64,000 bases of DNA from Rhyacophila brunnea. Lineage: Eukaryota > Arthropoda > Insecta > Trichoptera > Rhyacophilidae. The position numbers and the translations under genes were made by a program. Below, piece after piece: positions 1 through 12,075 of the stretch. Positions within the stretch are counted from its first letter, which is position 1, and each line of letters begins with the position of its first letter. Where the stretch lies: assembly GCA_022495005.1 (NCBI GenBank), contig JAGYXB010001324.1:3658001-3722000 (forward strand), read 5' to 3'. Under the pieces are notes generated by a model. That model ran no database searches and had not been told where the DNA came from. It was given only the letters and a program-made list of their open reading frames with translations.

Positions 1-2536
1 TGAAAAGTATGAAGTAAATTGATTTAAATGTTAGCTGGTTGTTAAATTAATTCAAATTTGTCAAATTCGATAAGAATTAGTTAATTTTCAACTATTTTAG
101 TATTATTATTAAATATGATATAATTACTAAATTTATGGTAATGTTCATAGCTGCCATTAAAATTTTAAAGCTATTTCCGTTAATAAGGAGGTAGCCATTT
201 TCTGAACTAAAATTACTATGATTAGTAATATTATAATTATAAAAGCATACGCCATTTTGGTTATGAATCCAGTTCAGTTTGTGCCTTCTTACAAAACACT
301 ACAATTTGCATAGTCAATTTTGTTGTTTTATTCAAGAAATTTCACGGTGAGTACTATAATTAAAAAAATCTATATTATATTTCATAATATTCAATAATAT
401 TATAGACTATAGTACTTTCTGTTCATTCTTATTATTACCTAGTCATTCTTTCTCACGCGATAAAAACGCCGAGACTTGAACGTAATAAATTTTTTGTTGA
501 CGACTTCGTTAATATTTACGCATTTTTTTGTCTTGTGAAATACGACGCGCCACACAATAAAACGTTGTATTTCAAATTGTTTCAAACCAAAGAAGATTGA
601 TCTTTGTTTCAAAACGTATTTTGTCTTGTTGTTTTCAATACCCGTGTCGAAATAATGCATTGACTTCAAATCACGCACGTGTATATTTCTTGTAAACAAA
701 ATTATATTATACAAACGATATTGTTGAGTTCATTGTAGAAGCATTTATAATACCTACTTACATGAATTCCCGCTTGTTTTTAGTTTTTGTTGTTAGTTGT
801 ACCTACTCGATTTGTCTTCCAAGTTTTTTTGTTTGGAAAAAGATATAAGTGAAGAAAAACCATTAAATCTTGTCTTTGTGTTTTGGGGAAGTGATCAAAC
901 AGATATAATTTCATAGTAATCCGGTTAAATAAAGTCATATTTTTTTTCAATTTCAAATCAGTCGATATATAAAAATTCATTATTAATTTTGTTAAAATAT
1001 TTTCAGAAAAGAGAAATTAACTCCGCCATTTGCAAAACCTAAAATTTGTTAAAATGCCATTATTTCAATGGAAAATTACCAATTTACAATGTTGCCAAAT
1101 TTGTTCCATAGTATATACCTACATAAATTTTTACATAAATTATAAAATACTTTAGAAAGAGAAAAACAGTATTTTTTTGTCTCCTTCTAAATTATCCTAT
1201 GATAATTAAATTCGAAATTAGAATCTTGCAATTTGTACGTACTTATTCTCTGTATGCTATGTGGTTAGTGAGCTAGTATATAATAAATAGTAAATAATAA
1301 ACCCGGCCGAATCCGACAAGTACATAGAATGTCTTGTTGCTATCCCAAACACACAAATAAGTGAGTGTTTGAGAAATAATATTTTTATTTTTGTGGATTG
1401 ATTTCTTTTCATATCATAAATGTTTGGTTATTTTTTTCGGGATATGGGAATGATTTATAATCTTGTTTCAAGATAATGGAGTATTTATATGTTTTTTAGA
1501 GCAAAAAATGCCTATCTAAACAAATTCAAATTGTTTAAAGTTAACTTCTTAATATTTTTTTTTTGTAAATTTATATTGTTTTAGTGTTTTTGAAATTAAT
1601 GATTTAAAACTCGTTATTTTTTACAAATCACTGAAAAACGCTATGCCAAATACTGTTTTCAGGTTTTTTTTCAACTGTTCGTATTGTGATTGATGAGACA
1701 ACGAGATCATCGACATCGATATTACAACTACTTCTTTACTTCACTTCACTTCTACATTTCTCTGCACTGATTGGATCTTCGATCTTGAAGAGAAAATCTA
1801 CATTTCTCAGCACAACTGGATGAAAAATAACTAAAAAGCTAAGTAAATTGAAATAGAATTGATTGGAATTGTTTTTATTGAACTTTTAGTAATCCTATAA
1901 TAAATTTTTTTTTTCTTCTTCTCAACATTAAAAGTACTTACTCATTTTTTAAAATAAATTAATAAAATTACCAAGCAAAATAATATTTGTTTGTTTAATT
2001 ATTGATAGTTTTACAATCTATCTCTTTTTATGATTCACATTTGAAATTTTCAAGTGTTGTGATTTTAATTCTATATTGAAATTCATTTAACGTCCATTGG
2101 TCATTTAAACAATTTCAACAAATTTTATTAATGTAGTATAAATAAAATTGTAATTTTCAGCTTATATACCTACTTAATAATTGACAACCAGCGAAATATT
2201 TTAATTTTTTGTGTACGAACCAATTTTATTCAATATTTTTGAATAGGTTTGTCCAAGCTGTTGTGAAACGAAGAGTTTCACAGCTATATTTTATAATATT
2301 GTACATATATTCAGTACAATAAATAATTCTGTATATGCTCGCTTAACCAATGCTAGGTCTTAATTTTAAGCATAAATTATAATTGTCTATATTTTTCGTT
2401 ATCGACAATTATTATTTAATATTATCTTATGTTGATTATTGTTCAGTGCTGCCAATTTAATCTTTTTTCTTGCCTTTAGAATATTTGAAATAATTAATTT
2501 TAAATCTTTTTTTAGTAAAACTAATCTTAAATCAAT
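1..2536. other. AT-rich sequence without a supported gene
   Basis: No convincing exon or coding frame is seen. Short minus-strand open frames (439-714 and 780-980) have AT-driven composition and no recognisable motif. The right part is the likely 5' untranslated side of the gypsy-like element that starts coding at 2537. I looked here for a 5' LTR matching sequence downstream of pol and found no shared stretch long enough to call. Confidence 0.5.
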
Positions 2537-3511
2537 ATGGAGAACCAACAGTTGGCCATTCCAATGAATCAAACCTGGAAGGCTCCAATTTTGAGATTGG
2601 CTTTAATAAATAGAGGTCTAGTACCAAGTGAGAAATTAGCTTTAATGCAGGAACAAGCTGAGTCTTGGAACAATTCTTTATTATCTCATAAAGTAGTGAA
2701 AAATGAAACTTCCATTAATCACGAAAAATATTTACTTAAAAATTATAACGTTTCGTATGATGGAAAAACGAGCGTACATAATTTCATTCAACGTGTCGAG
2801 GAGCTACTTAAAAGTAGAAAAACTCCGGAGCATATATTAGTGTCATGTTTTCCTGACCTTTTGAAAGGTAACGCTTCCGTCTGGTTCAGGTTAGCGAATG
2901 ACGAGTTCAAAGATTGGGCTCAGTTAAAGAAAGCGCTTTATGTTCAATTTGAGAGTGTTCACGTCATTAGTGAACTAATGAATACTATCCAGTTAACCAA
3001 ACAGGGTAGCGATGAGCTAGTCTCTGATTACATTCTAAAAATTAGAGCGATGGCAAGTCGCTTAAGTAATCGCATGACTATTGAAGAGGCACTGATAATA
3101 ATTCAGCAGGGATTATTACCTAGATATCAAAACTTTGTGATGACAAGCAATGTACAAAATTATTCGCAGCTAATTGATAGTTGTAGAAAAGTTGATTTGA
3201 TAATTGGTCCAAAAGTGACACCAAACACATCTAAAAACAGCAATGAATTCAAAAGCAATATTGCCGTAGTAAATAATCAAGAGGTTGCGAATGGTTCTGG
3301 CAGAGTTAACTATATTATTAAATGTTTAAAGTGCCTTGAAGAAGGACACCATTTTACTAGCTGTAATAAAATTAAGTATCCAATTTGTTTTGTATGCAGG
3401 AAAACGCATACAACATCTAAAAATTGCCCAGATTGCTTAGCAAAGGGTATAACAAAAATTCAAACTTATTCAAAAAACGATCAGCGTGCAACAGGTACAA
3501 ACCAACCTTAG
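2537..3511 (+). CDS. gag: Gag-like protein of a Ty3/gypsy retrotransposon
   Basis: A 324-residue open frame starting at an ATG. The C-terminal part carries two zinc knuckles: C263-X2-C266-X4-H271-X4-C276 of the classical retroviral CCHC spacing, then a second C284-X2-C287-X3-H291-X5-C297 of unusual spacing. The region before this, about residues 70-220, has the helical, tryptophan-containing character of a capsid (residues around WFRLANDEFKDW and the QLTKQGSDELVSDY stretch). Gag packages the element RNA into particles. It lies directly upstream of pol, as in Metaviridae, but in another reading frame and separated from it by about 86 bases, so pol expression would need a frame change, reinitiation or a separate message, or the junction is damaged. 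The frame has no internal stop, suggesting a fairly young copy. Assignment to a Ty3/gypsy Gag rests on the knuckles and on the neighbouring pol. Confidence 0.85.
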   Translation: MENQQLAIPMNQTWKAPILRLALINRGLVPSEKLALMQEQAESWNNSLLSHKVVKNETSINHEKYLLKNYNVSYDGKTSVHNFIQRVEELLKSRKTPEHILVSCFPDLLKGNASVWFRLANDEFKDWAQLKKALYVQFESVHVISELMNTIQLTKQGSDELVSDYILKIRAMASRLSNRMTIEEALIIIQQGLLPRYQNFVMTSNVQNYSQLIDSCRKVDLIIGPKVTPNTSKNSNEFKSNIAVVNNQEVANGSGRVNYIIKCLKCLEEGHHFTSCNKIKYPICFVCRKTHTTSKNCPDCLAKGITKIQTYSKNDQRATGTNQP

Positions 3512-3596
3512 CACAACAAAAATTGGAGTGGACGTCTTGGTTAAAACAAGTCACTAATTTTTATGATACAAATTTTATTGCAACATTCTTTCCTGA

Positions 3597-6500
3597 AAAG
3601 AGGTTGATCCTCGACCTTTTATAGAAATTACCTTGATTAATGCAACTTTGGTTGGATTATTGGATTCCGGTGCCACCATAAGTTGTATTAGTGAAAGTAT
3701 TTTGTCAAAATTAGATGCTTTTCGGCAAAAGATTTTACCTTCTCGAATGCACATTAAAGCAGTTAATGGCCGTTCTCAGCGTGCTAAAGGAGAAATCACG
3801 TTACCTATTACATATAAAAATAATACTCATAACTTTAAATTCATAGTAATGCCAAATATTTATCCAGAATTAATTCTAGGTATTGATTTCTGGCACACGT
3901 TTAACATTGGACCCGATATTCTTCAAATAACCAAAATAAATATATTAAATTCTGTATGTACTTTAAATAACATAACAATTTCAAATGAACAACTACTTGA
4001 ATTAGAAGCTAATAAAAACAAATTTCATTCAATTTCATTTGAAAGGATTGGATTGGGTAGAACTCACCTTGTTTCACATGAAATTATTACAACTGGTCCT
4101 CCAATTCAACAACGTTATTATCCTTTATCACCTGTAAAACAGCAACTCGTTGAAAAACAATTAGATGAAATGTTGGCGATGGGAGTCGTGAGACATTCTT
4201 CGTCTAGTTGGTCTAATCCTATTTTAATTGTTTCAAAGAAAGATGGTTCTGGTCGTCTTTGTTTAGATTCTAGAAAATTGAACTGTGTAACTAAATCTGA
4301 TAACTATCCACTTCCTTATATATCTCAAATATTAGATCACCTTCGTGATGCTAAATTTATTTCTTCTATAGATTTATCAAAAGCGTTTTGGCAACTGCCG
4401 CTCTCTTCTGATTCATGTGAGAAGACAGCATTTGTAGTACCGAGACGTGGTTTATTCGAATTTATAACAACCCCTTTTGGCCTTCGTAATTCAGCTAACA
4501 TAATGCAACGTTTAGCCGATCAATTATTTGGTCCGGAATTCGAAAACAGAGTATTTTGTTATTTGGATGATATTTTAATAATTTCTAATAATTTTAAGGA
4601 GCATTTGGTTTTGCTTGAGCGAGTGTATACTAAATTAAAAAATTCTGGTTTAACAATTAATTTTAAGAAATCCGAATTTTGTAAATCAGAATTAAAATTT
4701 TTGGGTTATATTGTAAATGAAAAAGGTTTGCAGTGCGATCCTATTAAATTAGATTGTGTTAAGAATTTTCCAATACCCAAGTCTTCGAAAGATATTAAAT
4801 CATTTGTTGGTTTATGTAGTTATTATCGAAGATTTATAAATAATTTTTCTACTATTTCTGCACCTTTAACTAAACTAACTGGTATAAAAGGTGGTATTTC
4901 TAATTTTAAATGGTCACCAGATGCACAATTAGCATTTGAGTCACTAAAACAGGCACTTATAACAGCACCTGTTCTTGCTTGTCCAAATTTTGAATTGGAG
5001 TTTTCTTTACATACTGATGCAAGTAATTACGGCATAGGGGCGGTCTTAACTCAAGAGTTTGAGGATGGCGAACACCCGATTGCGTTCTTCTCAAGAACTC
5101 TATCCAAAGCACAGCGTAATTACACAGTGACGGAGAGAGAGCTTTTGGCTATTATAGAATCAGTCCATCATTTCAGACAATACATAGATGGCTGTCACTT
5201 TACTATTCATACTGACCATTCAAGTTTAAAATGGTTAATTTCATTAAAAAATGCTTCTGGTAGATTGGCTAGATGGTCTACGACGCTCTTACAATTAGAT
5301 TTTGACATTAAACATAGACCCGGTAAGTTAAATATTGTACCTGATGTTTTGTCCCGAATAAATATTCAGGAAATTTCAGCGTTAACTAATAATCCTGATA
5401 GTGTTACCGACCCCTGGTTTGACTCCACTTATCAAGGTTGTCGTGACGGTACTATTAAATTTCATCGTTACAAAATTGTGAATGATAAGTTATTTAGATT
5501 TCAAGCGAGTGATCTACCTTTTAATGACAATAATTGGAAGGAGTGTGTAAAATTAACTGAGAGAATTAAAATTATAAATGATATCCATACTGACGTAAAT
5601 TTCGCGCATTTAGGAATGTATAAAACATTCAAAAGAATTTCGTTGTATTATTATTGGCCAAGTATGTTCCGCGACATATGCAATTTTATTAATAAATGTA
5701 AAATTTGTAAAGAATACAAGCATTGTACTTCTGCTCCTTCAGGATTAATGTCAAACCCAAAAGTAGTAGATCGCCCGTTACAAACAATTTCCATAGATTT
5801 GATTGGACCTTTTCCAAGGGCAATTAATGGTTCTACGTTTATTCTTTCAATCGTAGACGTTTTTTCAAAATTTGTATGGCTAAAAGCTTTGAAAAAGGCT
5901 ACTTCAAAACCTATAATTAATTTTTTAGAATCTGAAGTATTTTTAAAATATGGCGTACCTCATACAATAATCACCGATAATGGACGACAATTCATTTCCA
6001 AAGAATTTAAGAGTTTTCTATTAAAATTTCATGTTCCCAAACTTTTTCTAAACGCGTACTATTCACCACAAAGTAACACAGTGGAAAGGTATAATCAATC
6101 TATAAATACATTATTAGCCATTCTCGTAGGTAAGAATCAACGTTTATGGGCAGATAATTTACTTCATGTTCAAACAGCACTTAACGCTACTGTCAATTTA
6201 GCAACTAAATATATGCCATTTTTTCTTATGCACGGTAGAGAAATCATTCTTGATGGAAGATTTCATTTTCCACATCAAATTCCTGATAATTTAAATTCTG
6301 CTCAACCTATTTCTATTGATTATAATAACTTCAGTAATAAATTAATAGAACTTCCTATTATTTTTGATATTGTTCAGGAGCAATTATTTAATAATTTCAA
6401 TAACGATGCAAAACGTTACAATTTAAGAAAAAAATCTGTTCAATATAATACTGGTGACATTGTTTACCGTAAAAACTTCATTCAATCGAGCGCTATAGAT

Positions 6501-6641
6501 TTCTCTTCGTCGAAATTAGCACCTCGCTTTGTTAAAAATATAATACTTAAAAAGATTTCACCTGTAATGTATATTCTGGGAGATATGAATTTAAGACCAC
6601 TTGGAAAATTCCACATAAAAGATATTAAAAAAAGTATTTAA
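3597..6641 (+). CDS. pol: Pol polyprotein (protease, RT, RNase H, integrase) of a Ty3/gypsy retrotransposon
   Basis: An open frame of about 1000 residues with the gypsy domain order. The frame opens at 3597 after a stop and has no ATG near the protease; residues are numbered from a TTG at 3633. Protease: LLDSGAT with the catalytic D11-S12-G13. Reverse transcriptase: about 150-330 with Y310-L-D-D313. RNase H: HTDAS with D462. Integrase: zinc-binding H659 and C689/C692, then D722, D782 and E818, a D,D35E arrangement. A basic C-terminal tail follows. The order RT-RNase H-integrase is that of Ty3/gypsy (Metaviridae), not copia. All visible catalytic residues are present and no stop interrupts the frame. 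No env-like frame follows. Matching LTRs were not found on either side, so whether this is a complete element is unresolved. Confidence 0.93.
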   Translation, partial: KEVDPRPFIEITLINATLVGLLDSGATISCISESILSKLDAFRQKILPSRMHIKAVNGRSQRAKGEITLPITYKNNTHNFKFIVMPNIYPELILGIDFWHTFNIGPDILQITKINILNSVCTLNNITISNEQLLELEANKNKFHSISFERIGLGRTHLVSHEIITTGPPIQQRYYPLSPVKQQLVEKQLDEMLAMGVVRHSSSSWSNPILIVSKKDGSGRLCLDSRKLNCVTKSDNYPLPYISQILDHLRDAKFISSIDLSKAFWQLPLSSDSCEKTAFVVPRRGLFEFITTPFGLRNSANIMQRLADQLFGPEFENRVFCYLDDILIISNNFKEHLVLLERVYTKLKNSGLTINFKKSEFCKSELKFLGYIVNEKGLQCDPIKLDCVKNFPIPKSSKDIKSFVGLCSYYRRFINNFSTISAPLTKLTGIKGGISNFKWSPDAQLAFESLKQALITAPVLACPNFELEFSLHTDASNYGIGAVLTQEFEDGEHPIAFFSRTLSKAQRNYTVTERELLAIIESVHHFRQYIDGCHFTIHTDHSSLKWLISLKNASGRLARWSTTLLQLDFDIKHRPGKLNIVPDVLSRINIQEISALTNNPDSVTDPWFDSTYQGCRDGTIKFHRYKIVNDKLFRFQASDLPFNDNNWKECVKLTERIKIINDIHTDVNFAHLGMYKTFKRISLYYYWPSMFRDICNFINKCKICKEYKHCTSAPSGLMSNPKVVDRPLQTISIDLIGPFPRAINGSTFILSIVDVFSKFVWLKALKKATSKPIINFLESEVFLKYGVPHTIITDNGRQFISKEFKSFLLKFHVPKLFLNAYYSPQSNTVERYNQSINTLLAILVGKNQRLWADNLLHVQTALNATVNLATKYMPFFLMHGREIILDGRFHFPHQIPDNLNSAQPISIDYNNFSNKLIELPIIFDIVQEQLFNNFNNDAKRYNLRKKSVQYNTGDIVYRKNFIQSSAIDFSSSKLAPRFVKNIILKKISPVMYILGDMNLRPLGKFHIKDIKKSI

Positions 6642-9341
6642 TTGTTAATTTAACTCTAAAGAATTAATGATTGAATACATTAATTAATGATTTAAACTAT
6701 TTAAAACTTACTTTATTTTTTAATAAGAAAGTTATTTATTCATTTCTATTCAACAAAAGGGGTAACTCTATACTTTGTATAGACACTTATTTTTTTAGAT
6801 TCATTGTTAATACAAGTAATTTTGTATTACTAAATACAAGTAATTTTGTATTACTAACAATTCTTTGTGTATGTATTGATGTCAAAGACTAAAAGTCTGT
6901 CTATTAAACAAAACTGTCATTCTTGTTGTAATAATCGTTGCGCTTTGCAACAATTACCTTATCATTTCTCCGTTATTCAATATATTATAGAAACTTCTTA
7001 ATATTGTTTAACTCTAATTAAATAAATCTTCTATGTAAATTGTTTAAACTGTTTTAAACTACATATTTTTGTTTTTTTATTCAAGGTTGATAATGTCGAT
7101 CCTGAAGTACTATGAATGAAGTACAGTCTACTTGTGGTATTCAAGGCAGCAGCTTTCCGGCGCTTTGACTATGGAATTGCAACCTGATACAAATTGTTGT
7201 CCTAAAAAATGGTATACTTTGCTTAATGAATGTATAAAAACACTTATAAAATAATGTATTTCAGTATATTGACAGGTATCGGTTTTAATTGCTTGGTTGT
7301 AGTTGTTGAGAGGTTTTCTGCGTGGATTCTGACAAGTACGATTGTCAATTTTTTGTTTTGTATTAACAATACTGTTATAATCCTAATATTGTTTCGATTA
7401 TTTCTATAACTTACATTATATTCTGAGAGAAAGGTTTAATTTTGCTTATGGGTTAATTTTCTTTATATTTTTAATACTGCTAAAAGTTTTTTTTTTAGAG
7501 TAGAGAGCTTGATGAAGTTATCTAGATTCATGGGTAATTTTTTTTTCTCTTTTTTCTCGTTCATGGTGATAATTTCTAGTTATTTAACCTTATTGAACGA
7601 GGTTATACAATTTCTCTTCTGTAGCTCGGCATGTCGGATAGACTGGTGTAACTTATGTTGGCCAGCGCCTTCGTGTATTTTTCTATGGATTGTTTGTTAG
7701 CTTATGAAATCGCGAAAATTTTATTAAGTTGCAACGATTCTATTTCTTACCATTGAGTTGCGAACATAGAGAGGGGATTCTTTACTCAATGGGGCATATA
7801 TTACGTGATCTCACGGTATGCTATTTTTTCGAGCTCAGAATAGGAAACAAGCCTGGGAATTGGTCACTAAATTAAGTTCTTACTCGAAATGTTTTTATTG
7901 TAAAAAGGCATGGTGGAGGCTCGAATGCTTCTTATTTTGTGTCACTAAATTCGTTCTTTGCAAAGAGGTAACAACATGACAAAGTGTTTGTTGCTTCGAA
8001 TTTCGCTGGTGGAGTTCAAAAACTTAATTACAAATTAACTTCGGACGTTTAATGTAATGTTTTTGATTATTTTTGTGGGTTCAGATGATATTTTCATAGC
8101 TTTCTTTTTTGTTGTTTCCTTGTTAATTATACCTTCTGATTGATTCAACAATTAGGTTAAGATTAATTAGTAATAGGCAGTTGAATCAGGAAGAAGAATA
8201 TGAAAGACTTTGAGATCTCTCTTTGTTTCGATTGATCTTGGCACGGCTAGTGACCGGTGGAGAAAAATTGATGACGAATGAAAGCAGCGGTTTGCTGATG
8301 GTATGAGGAATTAGTGTAATTTTGAAGCACGAGCCGTAATTATTAGTTGTGTCCGAGTCAATTAGAGCAAATGATGACATTAATATTGATTAATTTTTGT
8401 ATGTATAATAACCTCGGTGAAGGTTTTGTTTTGTTTATCATGCGAATATCATGATAGTTTTATTAGTCGTAGTATGTCTAATCGTTTAGGAAATGTTGTT
8501 CGATGCTATTGAGAGTAACTGAACCATTCATTGCGTTAATCCCGGTAAATGACACAAAAGACCACAAACTCATCTAAATATTTTATTGCTATGTTAACTA
8601 TTAATTATAAATGTACGGACTGCTTGCTAAATGGTAAGTTAGTATATACCGTCGAGTTGAAAACCCTAAGTCGAGTTATTCCTATCACTAAATATATGGG
8701 CGTTCTTTTTTTTCATATTTTCGAATATATTTTTTTTCTCTTTAAATATTTTACAAGTGTAAATGTTTATAAATTACAAGTTAGTGCTGGATTGTGTTCT
8801 TTTTGTAGCCTGTAATTGCCTTCTGGGACCTGGAGCGAAAGGAATATCAGTTTAGTACTTGCTTAATCTTCTCAGACCCATATGTTTGGTACCTTTCTCA
8901 GAATTTCTATTGAATTAACCCTGTTGAATTTTATCGTGCTTTTTTCTCTAATAAATGTATATTCATAATGAATAGTCATATTTTACACGTTGATTTGCAG
9001 TTGTTTTCAAATAAATACTTAGTCAATATGAATATGAACATATTGATTTCTCTTAATTGTGCATAATAATTAATTATTGTATAATTTTTCTTCTTACAAA
9101 TTGTAATTTGATGATATTTAACCTGTAAATTAATATGGTTAAAAGTAAAATATTTCTTATTAAATTAAATTACAATGCAACAAGAATGATTGTAAAACTT
9201 AAATGTCTCTTTAAAAATAATTTATAGTATAATTCTATAAATTAAAATTTTCTTTTCGTCCAATATAACTTGGATTGTTTAAAGTTATTGTAATTTTTTT
9301 GTTCTTATTGTCAATAATAATGTATATTATAATGGTATAGC
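6642..9341. other. Non-coding AT-rich stretch downstream of pol
   Basis: No coding frame of note. It may be the 3' untranslated part of the retrotransposon. A purine run (AACAAAAGGGG, about 6752-6762) looks like a polypurine tract, but what follows does not start with TG and has no counterpart upstream of gag. Nothing else is recognised. Confidence 0.35.
6809..6856. repeat. Two exact 24-bp tandem units
   Basis: The 24-bp unit beginning AATACAAGTAATTTTG occurs twice head to tail, at 6809-6832 and 6833-6856. Each unit contains a small inverted repeat (AATACAAGTAA against TATTAC). Confidence 0.85.
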
Positions 9342-9790
9342 ATGGAAGCAACTTAATCTCTAAATCTTTTATCTTTATTTCCATTATTTGAATGATATTT
9401 AAATGGAAGCAACTTAATCTCTAAATCTTTTATCTTTATTTCCATTATTTGAATGATATTTAAATGGAAGCAACTTAATCTCTAAATCTTTTATCTTTAT
9501 TTCCATTATTTGAATGATATTTAAATGGAAGCAACTTAATCTCTAAATCTTTTAACTTTATTTCCATTATTATGATGATATAGTATGGAAATATCTCTTA
9601 ATTTTGTTACCATTATTTGAATGATATTTAAATGGAAGCAACTATTGTCTATTGAATTTTATTACCAGTATTTAAATGATGATATTTAAATGGTATTAAA
9701 TAGTATTTCTATATTTTATTACCAATGTTCAAATAGTATTAAATAACTATTATTTCTTGATTTTATTACAGATATTTAAATGGAATATCG
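9342..9790. repeat. 61-bp tandem repeat array with a decaying right edge
   Basis: Units begin ATGGAAGCAACTTAATC at 9342, 9403, 9464 and 9525, so the period is 61 bp. The first three are almost identical, the fourth is slightly changed. From about 9585 the array decays into shortened and diverged units that keep the words TTTATTACCA and GATATTTAAATGG, up to about 9790. No coding capacity is seen. Confidence 0.9.
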
Positions 9791-9831
9791 TGGTAATTAT
9801 AATTATAACTCAAAAAGGTATTGTTTGATAG

Positions 9832-10205
9832 GATTGTGGCGCTTTTTTTCAATTTTTAGGCGTTCTTTTCATAGAACTACCATAAATCGCCACAATTTTG
9901 TTATAACAACCACACATTATTAATGATAATGGAATTCTTGTTATCACTATTTATATTTAAAAAATTTCTGTAATTTAAGTAAAAGATTGTGGATTTCTTT
10001 TTCAAATTTGTTGGCGTACTTTCCAAAAGTACTACCGTAACTTTCCACAATTCTTTATAATAATGTAATATTATGTTTGCTATGATATGTTATCACCTAA
10101 AATGACTGATTAACAATAAGTATTCCGCTTTTGTTATAAAAGAAAAATGTTTAAGATTGTTTCTTTTTCAAATTTTTGCATAATTAACTATATTTACAAT
10201 TTTCT
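9832..10205. repeat. Diverged tandem units that can form hairpins
   Basis: Three related segments start at about 9832, 9987 and 10155 with GATTGT. The first contains TTGTGGCG and, about 55 bases later, its complement CGCCACAA. The second contains a weaker version of the same hairpin (ATTGTGGA against TTCCACAAT). The third has lost the right arm. Confidence 0.55.
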
Positions 10206-10482
10206 CTAAATTTTACCCAATTTTAAAAGTTTTGTGTGTACTTGCATGTACATTTTTATTACCTGATTTATATGTGATTATTATTATAATTGTATATCTG
10301 TTTTCTTTGATTGGTATGGTACATAGAGTATGGTATAATATATATTTTTTAAACAACTTTTTCGACGACGAGAAGAATAAATATAATTTCAAGTTCAGTG
10401 CAAGTGTAGATAGTTCCTATTGAAGGAAAGAAAGTGAAACCTTAGCTAGTTCTAAACAAGAATGAAAAGCGAAGACCTGAAG

Positions 10483-10570
10483 GATGACACGATCTTCTCC
10501 GATGTACGACACAATCTTCTCCGATGTACAAAATGATCTTCTTTTGAAGGACAACACTACCTTCCTTTGA
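10483..10570. repeat. Imperfect tandem units of about 22-24 bp
   Basis: Four adjacent units share the pattern GACACGATCTTCTCCGATGTA with increasing divergence to the right (the last reads CTACCTTCCTTTGATGGAC). They lie just upstream of the LTR-like segment. Confidence 0.55.
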
Positions 10571-10717
10571 TGGACAAAACTATGCTGAGCCACTACATTA
10601 TTCTAACAATCTGTTGGATACTGCTTCCACATGAGGTGCCTACGACTACTGTCGACTGACATTGGACACCCTGGGAAGGAGTTCCAGATTTTTTCATCTA
10701 TTGCGGAACGAGGGTAT

Positions 10718-11289
10718 TGTCATGTTACATTTCACGTAACATGGCTACATTTCAAACGCAGATATTAAAATAAATAATGTTAATTTAAATAACAAAATTT
10801 GGCACAACCTTGTTAAAAAGTGTGTGTCAACCCTTGTTTCCAAGACAATGACGGTTAAAAATAGGCCAATCGGGTTTCTTCCCGCCTTTTTGAAAGCGTC
10901 TTGTTTACAAATAACTTATTTCCGCCCGCAAGATCCTCACTCCGAGATTAGATTCAGTATCGATCGGACGTGCTTGTTTAACAATTAGATACAGTTTCAA
11001 CGCTATTTGTAGTTACTTCCTTTCGGACAGGGAGAAGGATTCGCAGTTCATAATTCCAGCCAAGATGAAGTTCCAGCCATCACAATTTAAACATAAAGTT
11101 AAGTAATAATTACCATCTTCCAACAAATGCTCTATGTCCATACCAAGTAAACGCTTCTCAAAGTTGTATTAAAAATCTGTATTTGTTTTAGTATGTTTTT
11201 AAATTTCAATGGTTTGTGTAATTAAATAACACTTTTCACGATTAGCTGTGTTCTTATTTTTATACTGTTATATTTAATTTGTAATTACA
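10718..11289 (+). mobile_element. LTR-like segment
   Basis: The segment starts TGTCATGTTAC after a purine-rich run (GGAACGAGGG) that resembles a polypurine tract. It opens with an 8-bp perfect inverted repeat (CATGTTAC against GTAACATG) and ends AATTACA. It is followed about 10 bases later by GGCGCCCAAAA, which resembles the tRNA-Lys primer-binding sequence of some retroelements. These are the boundary marks of an LTR. No second copy is visible in the window and no flanking duplication is evident, so it could be one end of a truncated element. Whether it belongs with the gypsy genes at 2.5-6.6 kb is unknown. Confidence 0.35.
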
Positions 11290-11595
11290 CATCTTTCAAG
11301 GCGCCCAAAAATTATAATTTAATATTTCAACGAGTTTACAAATGACATTTTATTTGAGGTAGATAAATGATTTATAAAGCATTCTTTACACAGGGTTAAG
11401 TTGGCAGAAAGCCGAATCTTATAAGCTGTGAGATTAAATATTTCATGTTTTATTGATTGAATTAGTTGGCACTCAATGTTTAATAATTGTGCATTATAAT
11501 TATTAAACTTCTTTTACTATCATTCATACTAACTATTTACATTTTACTCCTTTCCCAATTTTCTATTATGACAACCATCACAATCGCAGTAGCTG

Positions 11596-11665
11596 AATCG
11601 CCCGCTTTTAAATTTGCCAACAAACAGCTTGTAAAGTACCTCAATGTCATTGACGCATAACTGTT
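11596..11665. mobile_element. Diverged half copy of the 185-bp MITE at 17989-18173
   Basis: The stretch from CGCCCGCTTTTAAATTTGCC to CTCAATGTCATTGA follows the right half of the MITE at 17989-18173 (CGCCCGCTTTTAAATTCGCC to CTCAATGTAATTGA) with scattered changes. No left half is seen. Confidence 0.6.
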
Positions 11666-12075
11666 CAAATTTAAATTTCCAAAATTACGCAGTAATTTTT
11701 AATGTTATTATGTATTTTAATCACGACAATAATACAGATTATTGTAGCGTAGGTAGGTACATAGGCGCTTTATTGGCGATTCACGTATCTACATAATATA
11801 AGAACGAAATAACACAACTGTCATTACAGTGACGTTCCGTTAGGGTAGGCAAGCCATGCGTTGCATAAGGGCAGCAACTGAAGGAATCGATAAAATATGA
11901 CAACTTTTGAGAGCAGTAGCACTAGTAGCAGCAGTTTTCCACAAGTAGACGATGCGGTCGCTTCATTAGAAAGTATTGAGATTTTAGTAAATTAGTATGT
12001 AATTAGTTAAAAATATGGAAGCATATGAAATCCAGACAATATAACCATTGTTGTATTTTTTATAAGTACCAATTA

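Noticed and set aside
439..980. Two minus-strand open frames of 91 and 66 codons as genes
   Set aside because: AT-driven composition, no motif, no splice context, and no continuity between them.
1..2536. 5' LTR of the gypsy element
   Set aside because: No stretch of convincing length is shared with sequence downstream of pol; only short AT-rich words match.
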